Positions 50,601 through 62,685 of a stretch of 64,000 nt of DNA are shown here, in pieces. The stretch comes from Nymphaea colorata. Lineage: Eukaryota; Streptophyta; Magnoliopsida; Nymphaeales; Nymphaeaceae. The position numbers and the translations under genes are program-made. The notes under the pieces are model-generated. The model worked only from the letters and a program-made list of their open reading frames with translations, did no database searches and was not told the origin of the DNA. Within the stretch, counting starts at the first letter, position 1. Every line of letters starts with the position of its first letter. The stretch spans positions 11,418,972 to 11,482,971 of the forward strand of contig NC_045146.1 of assembly GCF_008831285.2 (NCBI RefSeq), read 5' to 3'.

Positions 50601-51660
50601 TCATGATGCAAAGAAGCTGGTTTGTCTTTAACGAAAAGGTTTTTGTTTGAAAGTCTTTTCAAGAGATTCTGCACGAGTTAAAAAAAAATGCATAATCCAT
50701 TTACATGATCTGAACAATGTTCCCAAGATGTACCTTTTGCATTCATACCAGTTACTCTGTTTAATTGGTATATAGTACAGTTAGCATGAAAAGGTAAAGT
50801 TTATCTTCAAAGGTTACACACGACTCTGCAATTCAGACAGTACATTCAAGGGTGCCCGTTCGATCATCTATATTTACCAATCAAGCAAGTGCATAATGCT
50901 ATTAACACCAACTACCAAGAAAAGATTCAATCAGAGGGAAAACATTACTTCACACTTCACACAAATGGCCATGAAAGATTACAGCCTTTGTGAGCAGAAC
51001 AATGGAGAAAGAGCCTGTTTCTGCAACATAAATGCAGAAATGTGAATGGTAGGTGAGATCGTCACACCCAATGTGGAGGTGGGATATTGTCGGAAGTAAC
51101 TATGGTAGGTGTTGTTCAGGGTATTCAATGAGCAAAAATATGATTCAGTAACTCATTATCAACCACGAAATGAAAATCACCCAATTAACCAGATTCAACC
51201 ACCAAATAGATAGCCAAAAAATTAACCAAAACATCTGCAACCATATGGAAATGAATAAGTGAAGAGCGAGCCTCAGACCTCAATGAAGAAGCTCCTAATC
51301 TGCCTACTGGTTTCTCTCTCTTTTATGAGAAACGGAAGCTGGGGTTACGTAGAACTCCTGTACAGTTAATGCTAACAGTTACTCTGTATATGAAGTTGGA
51401 TTCCGTCACATCCAAGCACACAAACCCATTTTCAAAAAACTGATTCAAAATCCAACTTCTTAAAAAAACTAGTTTTAGCAAAACCTATTCTTGGGAGTGT
51501 GTCATCCAAAAGATACCATAATTTTGTAGATGTTCAGAAGAGAGTAAAAGTCGTAGGTACAAGGATGCGACATGTGGATGAAGGGGATGACTGTTTCGTA
51601 CATCCATGCATGTGGACGCCTTAAAGGGGAGGAAAGGACATGCCATCATCATCCTTTTTT
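41601..51660. other. 10-kb gene-poor interval
   Basis: I find no gene I can support. It contains many short opposing open frames; a stretch at 42540-42700 with GGCAGTGCGGGCAATTGCCC and CCCCGCCCCTGC resembling decayed transposon ends; a repetitive GACTCA/CTCG-rich stretch at 43930-44090; TA and TC microsatellites near 44955-44985; a GAA run at 45730-45745; and a 34-bp direct repeat at 48564-48597 and 48630-48663. A TATATATATAATC box at about 47551 is followed by a leader-like sequence and a GTAAGTAC donor-like site near 47660, but no coding exon is visible after it. Confidence 0.5.
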
Positions 51661-51666
51661 CTTCTC

Positions 51667-51674
51667 TTTATATT
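51667..51674 (+). promoter_or_regulatory. probable TATA element of the proline-rich protein gene
   Basis: TTTATATT lies 106 bp before the ATG at 51780, and the interval is a pyrimidine-rich leader (TCTCTCCTTCTCTG, CTTCTTCTTCTTCC). Spacing is right for transcription from about 51700. Motif match only. Confidence 0.4.
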
Positions 51675-51779
51675 GCTTCCCGCAAGCAGGATTGACCCTC
51701 ACGGCCTCGTTCGGAGGGACTGAGTCTCTCCTTCTCTGTGTTCTTGTTCTTCCTCTCTGCTTCTTCTTCTTCCTCTACA

Positions 51780-54700
51780 ATGAGGATAGGAGTCTTCTTG
51801 GTCGGCTCGTTGGTGTTCTTTCTATTGGGCTCAGTCGGCCATTGCAGGCAAGAAGATGTGCCTGCTGTAGTAATCGGGCGCAGTGAATGCTCAGACTGTT
51901 TAGAGAACAAGATAGAGCTGTCTCGTGCATTCACTGGTTGGTTCCCTTAGTCTAGGCTCTTCTTCTTTTAGCGCATGCACCTTGAAATTAAAGATTGTTG
52001 TTTGGCTGTTGCATGAAGCATGCCTATGTTCATTAAGCAAGTGAGAGTTTATGAACGTGATCCTCATGTTTATAAATTTAGTTTTTTTCTCATTTTTTAT
52101 ATGGTGGGGGCAATGTCTAGAGTGTAGCTTGTGTTGGTGCTCCAATGCGTTTTTCATGCGCCTGACAAATTGTTATTGTTCAGAATTCACTTATTCATGA
52201 AGTCCTTGGGCGTAATGAACTCTTTGGTCAGATCGGTCCCTGACGCTATATGTTGAAAGTGGAAAGGAAAGAACAAAAAGGAAAAAAAAATCAAGAGAGA
52301 GGCCTAGTTCTAATAGGAGGAGAGACTGCTCTGGCGCATTCCACAATTTTTTGCTTCTGTGCATTCTGCATTTTTCTCTTTTGCTTTTATACTTTAATTA
52401 TTTAAGATATTTTTTTCCACTTTCTAGAATACTTGTTATGCAGGTGTGCTCTCAGTTGTCCAAAACGTCATTTTTTAAACCGTCTTTATCATCTTATGGA
52501 GTCTTGTTCTTGAGAAACTTCCATTAATTGCAAAACCTTTTGATGGTATGTAGTTCAAAGCATGCGCCGCATGGTCGGAACTTTTTTTGTCTATTGCTAA
52601 TTATGAGAATCTCTGTTAAATACAAACATCAGGTTATGATCTAGCAGATGGAGAATGGTGATTTTATAAAGATGATTCCTTTAATGTCATGGAAGAAAAG
52701 AGGATTGCCCTCGACTATTTTAATTAAGTGGCATTTACCTCTGATTGCAAAATGCCAAATGAACCTGTTCTGCTGCTAGGAAAATATGAAACACAAGATT
52801 CATTTGAAGACAGGGCGCAAAGTTCGGCCCTTAAGGAAATTTCCGTAGTTTATCACTTTTTGGTTTTTCAAACCTTTCCATTGCACGCTTTCTCCTTGTT
52901 CGGCTTTGTTCTTCGAAGAACAAAGACAGTAGCAATGGAATTGATCCTCTGGAAATTGTCAATAAATTTCAGAAATATGATGTCTTCATTTCTCTAATTT
53001 GCAGAGGTTAAACTGCACTAGAGGAAAACTAACTTTAACTGCACTAGAGGCAAACTAACTTTATTACCGTGATTATTACATAAAATATGATGCTTTTAGT
53101 ATGAAATAGTCGACAAAGTCGGCAGTTAATTGTCACATGCAGATCATAATATTCTGTTCTAACAACTTTATATTTATACATGTGTGTGTGTGTGTGTGAA
53201 CCAGGGAGAAAGGATTCCATACTTTCTCGTGCTTATGAGATTCTAATAAGATGGGCCGGTTATGCAGGTTTACATGTTGCTGTTGACTGTAAGAATGAGA
53301 AGGGAAAGTTGGAAGAAAAAGCCAGAGGTCAGTTCGATAAAGAAGGAAAGTTCAACATCAAACTCTCCAATGAGCTCTTGAATGACAAAGGGCAGTTGAA
53401 GCAAGAATGCTATGCTCGGATTCATGGCGCAATTACCAACATCCCATGCCCTTCAGAGGGCAGTTTACATGCCTCCAAGCTAATCTACAAGGGCTTAGAA
53501 AATGGCAAACACGTATATGTGACCAATGGGAAACTTGTATTTTCTCCACTCGTTTGTGTGTCTGCTAGTTTTTTGCCGCTCTGCCAACATCCTTGGTTTA
53601 GGCTTCACCCATGGTGTCAAACCCAGCCTTGGCTCAATATTCCCCAGTTTCCTCAATTCCCACCTTACATGCCACCTCCAATGACTATGCCTCCCCCCAT
53701 TCCGAGCTATATGCCACCTCCTACTACTTATCCAGACACTCCTCCCACTATGTCTCCTCCTACCACGTATGTTCCACCTAGCCCAGACATTCCACAGACT
53801 CCTCCCACTAGTCCTCCTCCTACCACATATGTTCCACCCAGCCCAGACATTCCACAAACTCCTCCCACTAGTCCTCCTCCTACCACATATGTTCCACCCA
53901 GCCCAGACATTCCACAGACTCCTCCCACTAGTCCTCCTCCTACCACATATGTTCCACCCAGCCCAGACGTTCCACAGACTCCTCCCACTAGTCCTCCTCC
54001 TACCACATATGTTCCACCCAGCCCAGACATTCCACAGACTCCTCCCACTAGTCATCCTCCTACCACCTATGTTCCACCAAGCCCTTACACTCCAAAGACT
54101 CATTCCACTACCCCTCCTCCAACGACATACGTTCCACCAGACCCTTATACTCCAAAGACTCCTCCCAGTAGCCCTCCTCCTACTACATACGTTCCACCAA
54201 GTCCTTATACTCCAAATACTCCTCCTACTTCCCCTCCTCCTACCACATACGTTCCACCAGACCCTTATACTCCAAAGACTCCTCCCAGTAGCCCTCCTCC
54301 TACTACATATATTCCACCTAGCCCTCCTGTTCCAGAGAGTCCTCCCATTATCCCTCCTCCTACTACATATGTTCCACCTAGCCCTCCTGTTCCACAGACT
54401 CCCCCTTCTACGTCTCCTCCTATTACATATGTTCCACCTAGCCATCCTATTCCACAGCCTTCTACTCCTCCTCCTATTACATATGTTCCACCTAGCCCTC
54501 CTATTCCGCAAACTCCCCCTTTTACTCCTCCTCCTACCACATATGTTCCACCCAGCCCTCCTCTTTATGATCCTTATCCAAAATCTCCTCCCACTACCCC
54601 TCCTCCTACTACATATGTTCCACTTAGCCCGCCTATGTACGAGCCTTATCCACAAACTCCTCCCACCACCCCTCCTCCAACTACATATGTGCCACCTAGC

Positions 54701-55354
54701 CACCCTCCTCCATGCCCTCCTAAAAAGCATAAGCATCCCAAATATGAACTTCCTTCACCACCTACTCCCGTAATTGAACCCCCAACATACACACCTCCCA
54801 CACCTAAGCTTCCTCCTCCAATGACTTCTCATGTGCCTCCCATTGTTGGCCAAACTCCACCTTCTGTTCCTCCCACCTATGGCTCCAGTCCTCCTCCTCC
54901 TCCTACACCAACATATCAACCTCCAACCCCAGTAATTGAACCCCCAACATACACACCTCCCACACCTAAGCTTCCTCCTCCTATGACTCCTCATGTGCCT
55001 CCCATTGTTGGGCAGCCTCCACCTTCTGTTCCTCCTACCTATGGCTCCAGTTCTCCTCCTCCTCCTACACCAACATATCAACCTCCAACCCCAGTAATTG
55101 AACCCCCAACATACACACCTCCCACACCTAAGCTTCCTCCTCCTATGACTCCTTATGTGCCTCCCATTGTTGGGCAACCTCCACCTTTTGTTCCTCCTAC
55201 TTATGGCTCCAGTCCTCCTCCTACACCAACATATCAGCCTCCAACCCCAGTATATGAGCCTCCACCGACTACTCCAACCCCACACCATCACAAGAAGAAA
55301 CTTGGCTATCCCCCGTATCAAGGTTCTGCGCCTCCACCACCATACTTACAGTAA
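51780..55354 (+). CDS. proline-rich cell-wall protein with N-terminal Ole e 1 domain, two exons, 747 aa
   Basis: Secreted structural wall protein of the PRP2/PRP4 type. Exon 1 (51780-51936) encodes a signal peptide (MRIGVFLVGSLVFFLLGSVG) and the start of a pollen Ole e 1-like domain (CSDCLENKIELSRAFT). The intron (51937-53267, 1331 bp) runs from GTTGGT to TTATGCAG and splits a Gly codon. Exon 2 continues GLHVAVDCKNEKGK and runs to the stop at 55352. The Ole e 1 domain (about residues 30-150) keeps spaced cysteines (C37, C40, VDC, QEC, IPC). From about residue 170 the protein is Pro/Thr/Tyr-rich: 20-residue repeats of the form PPTTYVPPSPDIPQTPPTSP (five nearly perfect at 53761-54060, then variants), a basic break (PPKKHKHPKYE), and three 54-residue repeats. 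Hydroxylation of Pro and Tyr cross-linking in the wall are known for the family. There are no extensin SPPPP blocks. Exon 2 is also open to 53180, but the signal peptide and family match fix the spliced model. Confidence 0.92.
53181..53198 (+). repeat. TG microsatellite in the proline-rich gene intron
   Basis: Nine TG dinucleotides lie 70 bp before the exon 2 acceptor (53267). They create a spurious open frame continuous with exon 2. Confidence 0.9.
53761..54360 (+). repeat. 60-bp tandem repeat inside the proline-rich gene
   Basis: Ten consecutive 60-bp units, each encoding 20 residues with the frame TTYVPPSP...PPTSPPP. The first five (53761-54060) differ by only a few bases; the next five carry YTPKT or PVPES/PVPQT variants. 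The repeat register is exactly 60 bp. A looser continuation with shorter or longer units reaches about 54700. Confidence 0.95.
54771..55260 (+). repeat. 162-bp tandem repeat (three copies) at the 3' end of the proline-rich gene
   Basis: TAATTGAACC recurs at 54771, 54933 and 55095, so the period is 162 bp (54 codons). Each unit encodes PVIEPPTYTPPTPKLPPPMT, VPPIVGQ and PPTYGSS followed by PTPTYQP. The third copy is slightly shorter and passes into PVYEPP and a HHHKKK stretch before the stop. Confidence 0.92.
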
Positions 55355-58300
55355 GTCGACCAACCATTAGGTATGAGATGAGATCCTCATGTATGTTTTG
55401 GCACTTTGCCGTGTTTTTGCTCCTTCGTTTTGTTTTGTTTTTTCTTTTCTTGGTTAGTCATCTTCCGTATCGATTGCTTTCACTGTTTGCATCTCGGCCT
55501 AGTTTGGTTTTGCCATTTAGCGTGCATGAAAATGCACCAAACAAGAATCGTGGTTGTATGTGGTTGCTTTGATTTGCTTCAATGTGTTCATCGAACTGAA
55601 ATAAGAGTAGGCACATTAAGGTTGAACTATTTCATGTCTGCTTATGTCTGTTACACGTGTTACGTTGTAAATTGTGATTGCAAGTGACGGACCTTTTAAA
55701 TACCATCGTTTATGTTATTTATTAACTGTTTAAAATCTGAATTTAATCAAACTTCTAAATATCAATCATTTGGAGCCCCGGTGTAACTTTTGTCGATATT
55801 TTTAATAGACGAACTCGGCAAACAATGGGGAAAACAAGAAAAAAATCTGAACTACTTCATTTACTAGACAATACATCTCGCGTGTATAATGTCAGATTCA
55901 AATAATGGTGGGTTCATATGTCCCATGATTGTTGCAAAGCAATGTTTGCAAACATATTTAAATGTGAACCAAATCCTGATAGTTCTACATTTGAATCCAA
56001 TTTTTTTCTATTATGATCAACAACTATGTTTGGACTTTGAGCACGACTTGGTTTATGAATCCAAACCCTGATAGGATTGGATCAAATAAAAAAAAAAAGT
56101 ATGACATGCAGAAGCTGTACTTAGATTATGCAGGGACCCTCAACTTCGAGATCAATTCAACTTAAATTGTTATTACGAAGTCGTATCCCAATATGGTCAA
56201 AATCTATTAGCATAACTATATAAAAACGTTGTCAACATGGGTGAGACATAAAATAACGTATGTGTATCCCACGTAAAATAAAGTGGTTTGTTACCTCGAG
56301 CGTAAAAAGGAAATTTTAAAAAATAAGCGTCTCTTTGCTGTATGCACGTTCATTGAGTGTGTTTCCTTAAATGTTTTATGGAAAACAAATATTTTAATAA
56401 CAATTAATCAAGGTTGATTCGAATATCCAATCTAAGCACATGAGGGAGTGAAGTATGGAGCAATGCTTCGTTCTAACCATTTTAATGTATGGGAAATTAG
56501 AGGAGTGAAGACATTGTCAAGTTGAGATTTAGGAGGCCGTCGGTTAGGGATGTCCATACTTTTTTTCAAAAAAGAAAATTCATATGTGGAAAAAAAATTA
56601 ACATCTTAATATAAAATTTGGTCAGATTCTAATTTTAAAAATGACATCGGTCAAATTTGGCTGTGAATTTAAATAAATACCCAATTGGATTCGAATTCAG
56701 CTCAAATTTAATTTTAAATAAATAATGTACTGAATGTTTGCATATTTTGGAAGTCGCTTCTTTGACATATTATAATTAAGGGTGAGCATGGGATCGACAT
56801 AGTCGAATACTTCGCATAAGTTCTCTGCACTCTCCCGTATTCTCCATTTTCAAAAAGTTTCATGGATGGTTCGAAATTCAATAAAGAAATATAGGCTCTA
56901 AATAAAATATTCGGAACTGCTCACGTAAAAACTGGTGCGGAAACCAAGTCGCTGATTCGAAGCCCATTAACCGCACAAGCCAAAGTAAACACGAAGGGGT
57001 ATTAGCCAGCAAGTAACAAAGTTTATCGACATGAGTGTGATTTTTTGGGTTAAAAGCTAAATAAATACAAAAAAAAAAAAGGAGAAAGGTTCCACGCCAC
57101 CGCCATTACGGTTATCTAACTTTTAGAAGACGAGAATTTCAAGGCTCAATTTTTAAGATAATTGATCGAATAGCAATTATTTTTCAATAAAAAATGACAA
57201 AACATACCTTCCTAAAAAATAAATATACCCCTTTTAAAACCTCTCTTTTTTTCAATCCTTTCACTTTTTTTCTTTGGTTTTACATCCCCCAAAAAAAATC
57301 AACAATAAATTATTCTACAATTCACGTGTCTAAGCAGGTACGTCATACCTTGGACCCATCAGGAATAATATATGCCTTTGACTTAATTTAGATGGACGAT
57401 TCACAAAAAAAACTAGCAAAAAGATATAAAGTAAGGGTGTAGATATAAACACTCATTGATGATATCCGACTTGATTTCTATGGGATGTTATTTCTCATGT
57501 GTCATATTGATGGGTGTGCTATTTTCCATTCAGGTTCTCATGCAACCCTGAACACCAAGGGCGGAAAAAGGGGAGGGAGTTACACTCCATTGAGTTACCA
57601 TTGATTAATATATAAGTCCAATGAATTTTAGTCATGTGCCATTAGTCTATACCCAAATGAATAGCGACTCCAGAAATCACACTAACATTTGACATACAGC
57701 GTATTTAAATCTTCATATCCGAGCAAACTGTTGTCTCATTGATTTATGTATGTAATGTTGGGTTTAATCTAAGATCTGAACTATTGTTGTCAAAATGCAA
57801 TTGAATCGCTCTATTATTAGACACAAAACTATCTCATGAAGACTAGGCCGGTAAAGTTTTGTCAGTCTACTTTACGACGTTCCTTTTGCCACAGTCGGTC
57901 AAAGTTCAAATCTTCTATTCAAATAAATTGTTTCGAAAGCGCTTTCCCAGCGCCACTTCCCTTACGATCATCCTGATCCAGATCTATAGTCATATGCAAA
58001 TCCTATAATTCTCATATCAGATAAAACCATTGATCCAGCCTAACAGCCAGATCCAAATCCAAAAATTTTCAGGAAAGACCACTGATCTTGAACAACAACA
58101 TGATTTCAGTACAACAATTTCAAATAATGTAAGACCAGTAGTTCAGACAATATACTATTTCTCAATAGAATGAAGCAAATCTCATAAACCAAAATCACTG
58201 GCAGTGTGAAAATCAGATAATGCACATTTACTAGGAAAAGTGATGGCTCAGGTTCTAGGATGATTTGAATAGGTTATTGCAAATGGATTTGGCAAGCATC

Positions 58301-58839
58301 TATAGATGCTGATATTCAAACTACAGACATGATATTTTACTTTTTATAACGTTTTGATTTGTTTTTTTTTTTGTGTGTGAGATTTTATATCTTGTTGTTA
58401 CTAAACATAGGTTTCAACTTAGTCTTCCTCATTTTGCTGGTGTTTCTATTCTTAGTGGTTTTAAATTGCTTATTTTTGCTTGAATTCTTGAATTATGAAG
58501 CTTAAAGTGCAAGGAATGAGTGATTAGACAGGTGGGAACAAAGTAGAGTAAACTATTTGTGTTTCATTTTCAAATTTGATTGTTTAATTGATTTTTATTG
58601 TCATGCTAATATCATTTTTCCCAGAGAACTTGGTATCTTGGATAATTTTGAAGTACCTTGTAGATTCTGTTTTCTGGACAGAACTTTTCACTGGATAAAA
58701 AATTGTTTAAAAAATAATATTTCTGGACTACAATTTTCACCTGATGCTGGACCAGCCGTCGACCTTATGCAATCGCTGGACCACCAACACCCTTCTGCCA
58801 TCACCGCACCACCTTCGCTTATATGTTAAACTTGTTCTC

Positions 58840-58923
58840 TGAGGTCGTTCCGAACCACCATATAGAACATGGTGTAAGCTGCTAATATTGTCCGCTGAGG
58901 TCGTTCCGAACCACCATCAGCGG
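58840..58923 (+). repeat. 22-bp direct repeat, second copy inside a short hairpin
   Basis: TGAGGTCGTTCCGAACCACC followed by AT occurs at 58840-58861 and again at 58896-58917. The second copy is flanked by CCGCTGA (58892-58898) and its complement TCAGCGG (58917-58923), so it can fold into a 7-bp stem with an 18-base loop. GGTCGTTCCGAACC inside each copy also contains the short inverted pair GGT...ACC and TTCCGAA. Confidence 0.7.
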
Positions 58924-59814
58924 ACTTGTTCTCTCATGTCTTCTCTGTTTTTTCTGTATTATGTAACACTCCTTCGTTACTTCTATACTGTTGATACTCC
59001 CAACACCAAGCACAGCAAAACGCCAGAGCCACTTCTTTGTAATTGGTTCTTGTTCAATGAAGATGAAGATGATAGGGCATTTCTACCGTTTGTCCATATT
59101 TGATGAAGGCACAGGGCAAGTGGGCATCTTTGTGCATATGTGAGAACGATCCATCACATTGTCCTCCTTTTTTTGTTGGAAAGAAATTTTGTAATACTTG
59201 TAGATTCCGTCAAGCATTTGTTCTGATTTTGTGTAGAATGCGGACGGTGACAATGGGTGCCATTTATTCGCTGATATTATCTTTTCTCCTGCTGTTTAAC
59301 TGTTCTCCTTTTCCTAGATGGTTTTATTTGAGACGGTTCTCAATGTGACCCCTAAAGTTAATAAATGACTTCACCACAATCTACAACATTCAACCAAGGC
59401 CATATATCAACAGAGCCGATAACAACATTAGGGATTGCAATCCTGTTTGAGTGAATATATAGTTTCGTTACCAAAAGCTAAAGTTAACTAGAAAGTTCAT
59501 TGATAGAATATTCCATTAATATCAGTTGGATATTTTGTTAATAAGTTTTTAAAAAATAAACAATTTTATCTAAATATTCTGTCAATGAACTTTCTAAGAC
59601 CACAAAATAAAGTGTGGCTCGTTCAATATGCTGCTATATGAAGGTTGGAAAGAATGTTATAAGGCTAGCATAACTGTTGATGTGAGCTGATGGCTTATGT
59701 GCACAGGATGGTAAAATAACCACAATGTCCTTTCCTCTTTAATGCATATGTTGGACTCTGAGACTGAAGTGGATTTTTTTGATAAAAAGGGTTCGATGTT
59801 TTCTTCCTTCAGTT

Positions 59815-60165
59815 TTGCTTCTTCGCCTCGCGTTCCACCGGAATTCTGGAAGGCGACGAGGATCAGTCGCCGTGAACAGGCGGCTTCTCCAGCTGCGCTC
59901 CCTGTTCACAGATGATCTCCACCGGCAGCGAAATCACAGAAATGCAGAGATGAATTAAGCGGGCCGCAGTCGCCGTGAATAGGCGATAACTCGTTCCTCT
60001 GTTCCCGACGGTCTCTCTCTCTCTCTCAATTTTGGAGCCATCCTCCAGATGATAGGGCCATCGAATCGTCCCGATAGGTTTCCTAAGGTGGATATGGAGA
60101 AGGATGGCCATCGGATTTCCGGGAAACGTTTGCTGAGGTGGGTCCTTCCTCTCTTCTGTTATTCT
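59815..60165 (+). other. GC-rich island with a possible first exon
   Basis: CpG-rich stretch in AT-rich surroundings. GATCAGTCGCCGTGAACAGG (59861) is echoed about 105 bp downstream by CAGTCGCCGTGAATAGG, and there is a CT microsatellite at 60013-60027. A plus-strand frame from ATG at about 60050 (MIGPSNRPDRFPK..., then MEKDGHRIS) reaches a good donor-like site GAG-GTGGGT at about 60137. I do not recognise the peptide and found no second exon. It may be a leader of an unseen gene or a transposon 5' region. Confidence 0.25.
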
Positions 60166-60189
60166 CACCTGATTGAGTATTGAGGTTTG

Positions 60190-61257
60190 TAGTCATGGGA
60201 AAAGTTTTCATGGAAATTTTTTTTCGTGGGTTTATAGTCATGGAAAAGTTTTCATGGAACATTTTTTTCGTGGGTTTATAGTCATGGAAAAGTTTTGATG
60301 GAAATTTTTTTTCATGGACTTATAGTCATGGAAAAGTTTTCATGGAATTTTTTTGGTGGATTTATAGTCATGGGAAAAAGTTTACATGGAAAAAGTTTTC
60401 ATGGATTTTTAGTCATGGAAAAAGTTTTCATGTTTTGATGGAAATTTTTTTTCATGGACTTATAGTCATGGGAAAAGTTTTCATGGAAATTTTTTTGGTG
60501 GATTTATAGTCATGGGAAAAAGTTTACATGAAAAAAGTTTTCATGGATTTTTAGTCATAGAAAAAGTTTTCATGGATTTTTAGTCATGGGAAAAGTTTTC
60601 ATGGATTTTTAGTCATGGGAAAAGTTTTAATAAAAAGTTTTTCGTGGATCTTTAGGATGTATTTTTTTATCAAGGAAAAATTTTCGTGGATTTTTAGGAT
60701 GGAATTTTTCCATGGAAAAAACTTTTTTTGGACTTTTACGGATTTTTTTATGGAAAAAAAATTTCAAGGATTTTTAGTCATGGCAAAAAATTTTCAAGGA
60801 TTTTTAGTCATGGAAAAAAATTTCTTGGATTTTTAGTCATGGAAAAAAATCATGGATTTTTAGTCATGAAAAAAATTTCGTGGATTTTTAGTCATGGAAA
60901 AGATTTCGTGGATTTTTAGTCGTGGAAAAAGATTTCATAGATTAGTAGTCATGGAAAAAATTTTCTTGGATTTCTAGTCAGGGAAAAATTTTTCTTGGAT
61001 TTTTTAGTCATAAAAAAAATCGTGGATTAAATAGGATAGATTTTTTTTTCATGGAAAAATCTTTTCGTGGGTCTTGTAGGATGGATTTTTTAGTCATGAA
61101 AAAAAAAATCGAGGATTTTTAGGATGGATTTTTCATGGAAGAAAGTTTTCGTGGGTCTTTTAGGATGGATTTTAGTCATGGAAAAAAGTTTTTCGTGGAT
61201 TTTTAGGATGGATTTTTTTTTTTTGAAGTAAGAATCTTTACGTGATCTTTAGGATGA
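60190..61257 (+). repeat. degenerate minisatellite, about 1.07 kb
   Basis: Several dozen imperfect tandem units built on TTTTTAGTCATGGAAAAAG and TTTTC(A/G)TGGA. The left part has units of about 43-50 bp with GGGTTTATAGTCATGG. The right part has shorter units of about 28-40 bp, and some contain GGATGGATTTTT. There is no coding function; open frames through it (60615-60919) simply translate the repeat (FSWIF, FSHGKKF). Confidence 0.95.
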
Positions 61258-61325
61258 ATTTTTGGGGAGAGTGCATCTGTTGGATTTTTGGGGAGAGTGC
61301 ATCTGTTGGATTTTTGGGGAGCATG
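61255..61325 (+). repeat. short tandem repeat next to the minisatellite
   Basis: Two and a half copies of a 29-bp unit, TTTTTGGGGAGAGTGCATCT followed by GTTGGA, the last ending in GGGGAGCATGCAC. It abuts the larger minisatellite and may have arisen from it. Confidence 0.85.
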
Positions 61326-61581
61326 CACTTCATATTTGCAAAATGAACACATTAAAGTAATGCAGCCGCCAATTTCCATCTAAATTTCAGGGCTTAACCT
61401 GAGCACGCCTATAGGAGGAAGCAATAGCCTTCTTCCACAATACAGGAAGCAATTCCAGTGCCTTATGGAACATCTCCTGTAATTTGCAGTCTCCAAAAAC
61501 ACCAACAGGCAAGCCTTTAAGGTAATGCATCTTCGACTGTGTCCAGGATAGCATTACACTCCTTGGCAGCCTCTGTCAAAT

Positions 61582-62489
61582 CACAAACAGAAGGTGAGTC
61601 TTCTATGCTTCACATTCATTGAATTCTGAAATCAACTCACCCAAAAGAAAAAAGAAAAAGGAAACATGTGAAGTTTATAAAAAACAAAAACTAAAAAAGA
61701 GAAAAAAAACATGCTCACAAGCATTCATAGGAATTGTCAACATATTTATTACCACATGAAATTTTGAAGTTAGGCAATATATAATCAATTTGTTCATTTA
61801 ACTCCAATAATAGTAACGCTCTTTTACAACAGAAGTAGTTAAATATGTCATAAAAAAAGCAAGATCGAATATTCTGAAGAAGTGAACAAACACAGAATTC
61901 ATCCCAATGAACTTGAGCATTTCAGAAAGTTGAAACTGTCCAGACCGTAAAAAATTACATGAAAAGAAGGAGAAAAAACATTTATTTGAAGCGTCAGTAT
62001 AAAAAATGAAATAAAGATGAAAAGATATGGAAAGAGAAGCAGGCCACAAAAAAAGAAAAAAAAGCCTCCTTAGCAGTTGAAGTTGAAGTCTACCAGCACA
62101 TCTCACTCTTGCTGAAATTCTAGTTCAATGACAGTCCCAACATTATTCCCTTGTTGTTATGCTGTTATTGCTGTATAAACTGTGTAATTGGATAATAGTT
62201 CCAATCCACCAAGGAAAGAGAATGTTCAAAGTTCTTAATCAAGGTCTGTCTGCCTTCAGAAAACTTGACTGCATGTTGGGTTGCAAATACGATATGGTAA
62301 AAGGAAATGATTAGTATATCTACACATCGTAAATACCATTAAACATAGTGTTACTAATCACGTGCATCATGCTGAATGATTAAGACATACAAACATAGTA
62401 AGACAGTCAAACAAATCCAGACATGTCTACTAGAAGACTAAGAACATCATTTTCAAACAGAAAGGTAATTACCCAACTAGATACTGTAC
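61582..62489. other. intron 2 region of the NPG1-related pseudogene
   Basis: AT-rich intronic DNA between pseudo-exons 3 and 2. The minus-strand frame at 61798-62106 is hydrophobic and Phe-rich but matches nothing known to me. No other feature is seen. Confidence 0.5.
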
Positions 62490-62685
62490 CTTTTCTTAAA
62501 CCAAGCTGTTCCAGTGATCTTGCTTTGGGTAAGATAGCTTCACGCAAGAGACTCACAGAATGCATAGACATTGTATTTTTTTGCACCTTCTGGCTTTTAA
62601 ATCGAGCTTTTTGACGCTGGACCTTATCAGCTATAGATTTAGTCATCTTGGGTATCAAACTTTGTATATCAATCCCACGGAACAC

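Larger units (their letters stand above)
55355..60189. other. 3' region of the proline-rich gene and AT-rich intergenic DNA
   Basis: The first 350 bp is T-rich and probably the 3' UTR. The remainder is AT-rich with short chance frames. Noted items: GGGCGGAAAAAGGGGAGGG near 57560, resembling a decayed transposon end; a 22-bp direct repeat near 58840 and 58896; and a GC-richer island at 59815-60150 described separately. No protein family was recognised. Confidence 0.5.

Noticed and set aside
53495-54736. 413-codon minus-strand frame opposite the proline-rich gene
   Set aside because: The complement of a Pro-rich repeat lacks stops and reads as Trp/Arg/Gly repeats; no coding signal independent of the plus strand.
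53769-54773. 334-codon plus-strand frame inside the proline-rich exon
   Set aside because: Out-of-frame reading of the 60-bp repeat (His/Leu/Pro), a consequence of the repeat having no stops in other frames.
60615-60919. frames translating to FSWIF / FSHGKKF repeats
   Set aside because: Direct translation of the minisatellite; no coding meaning.
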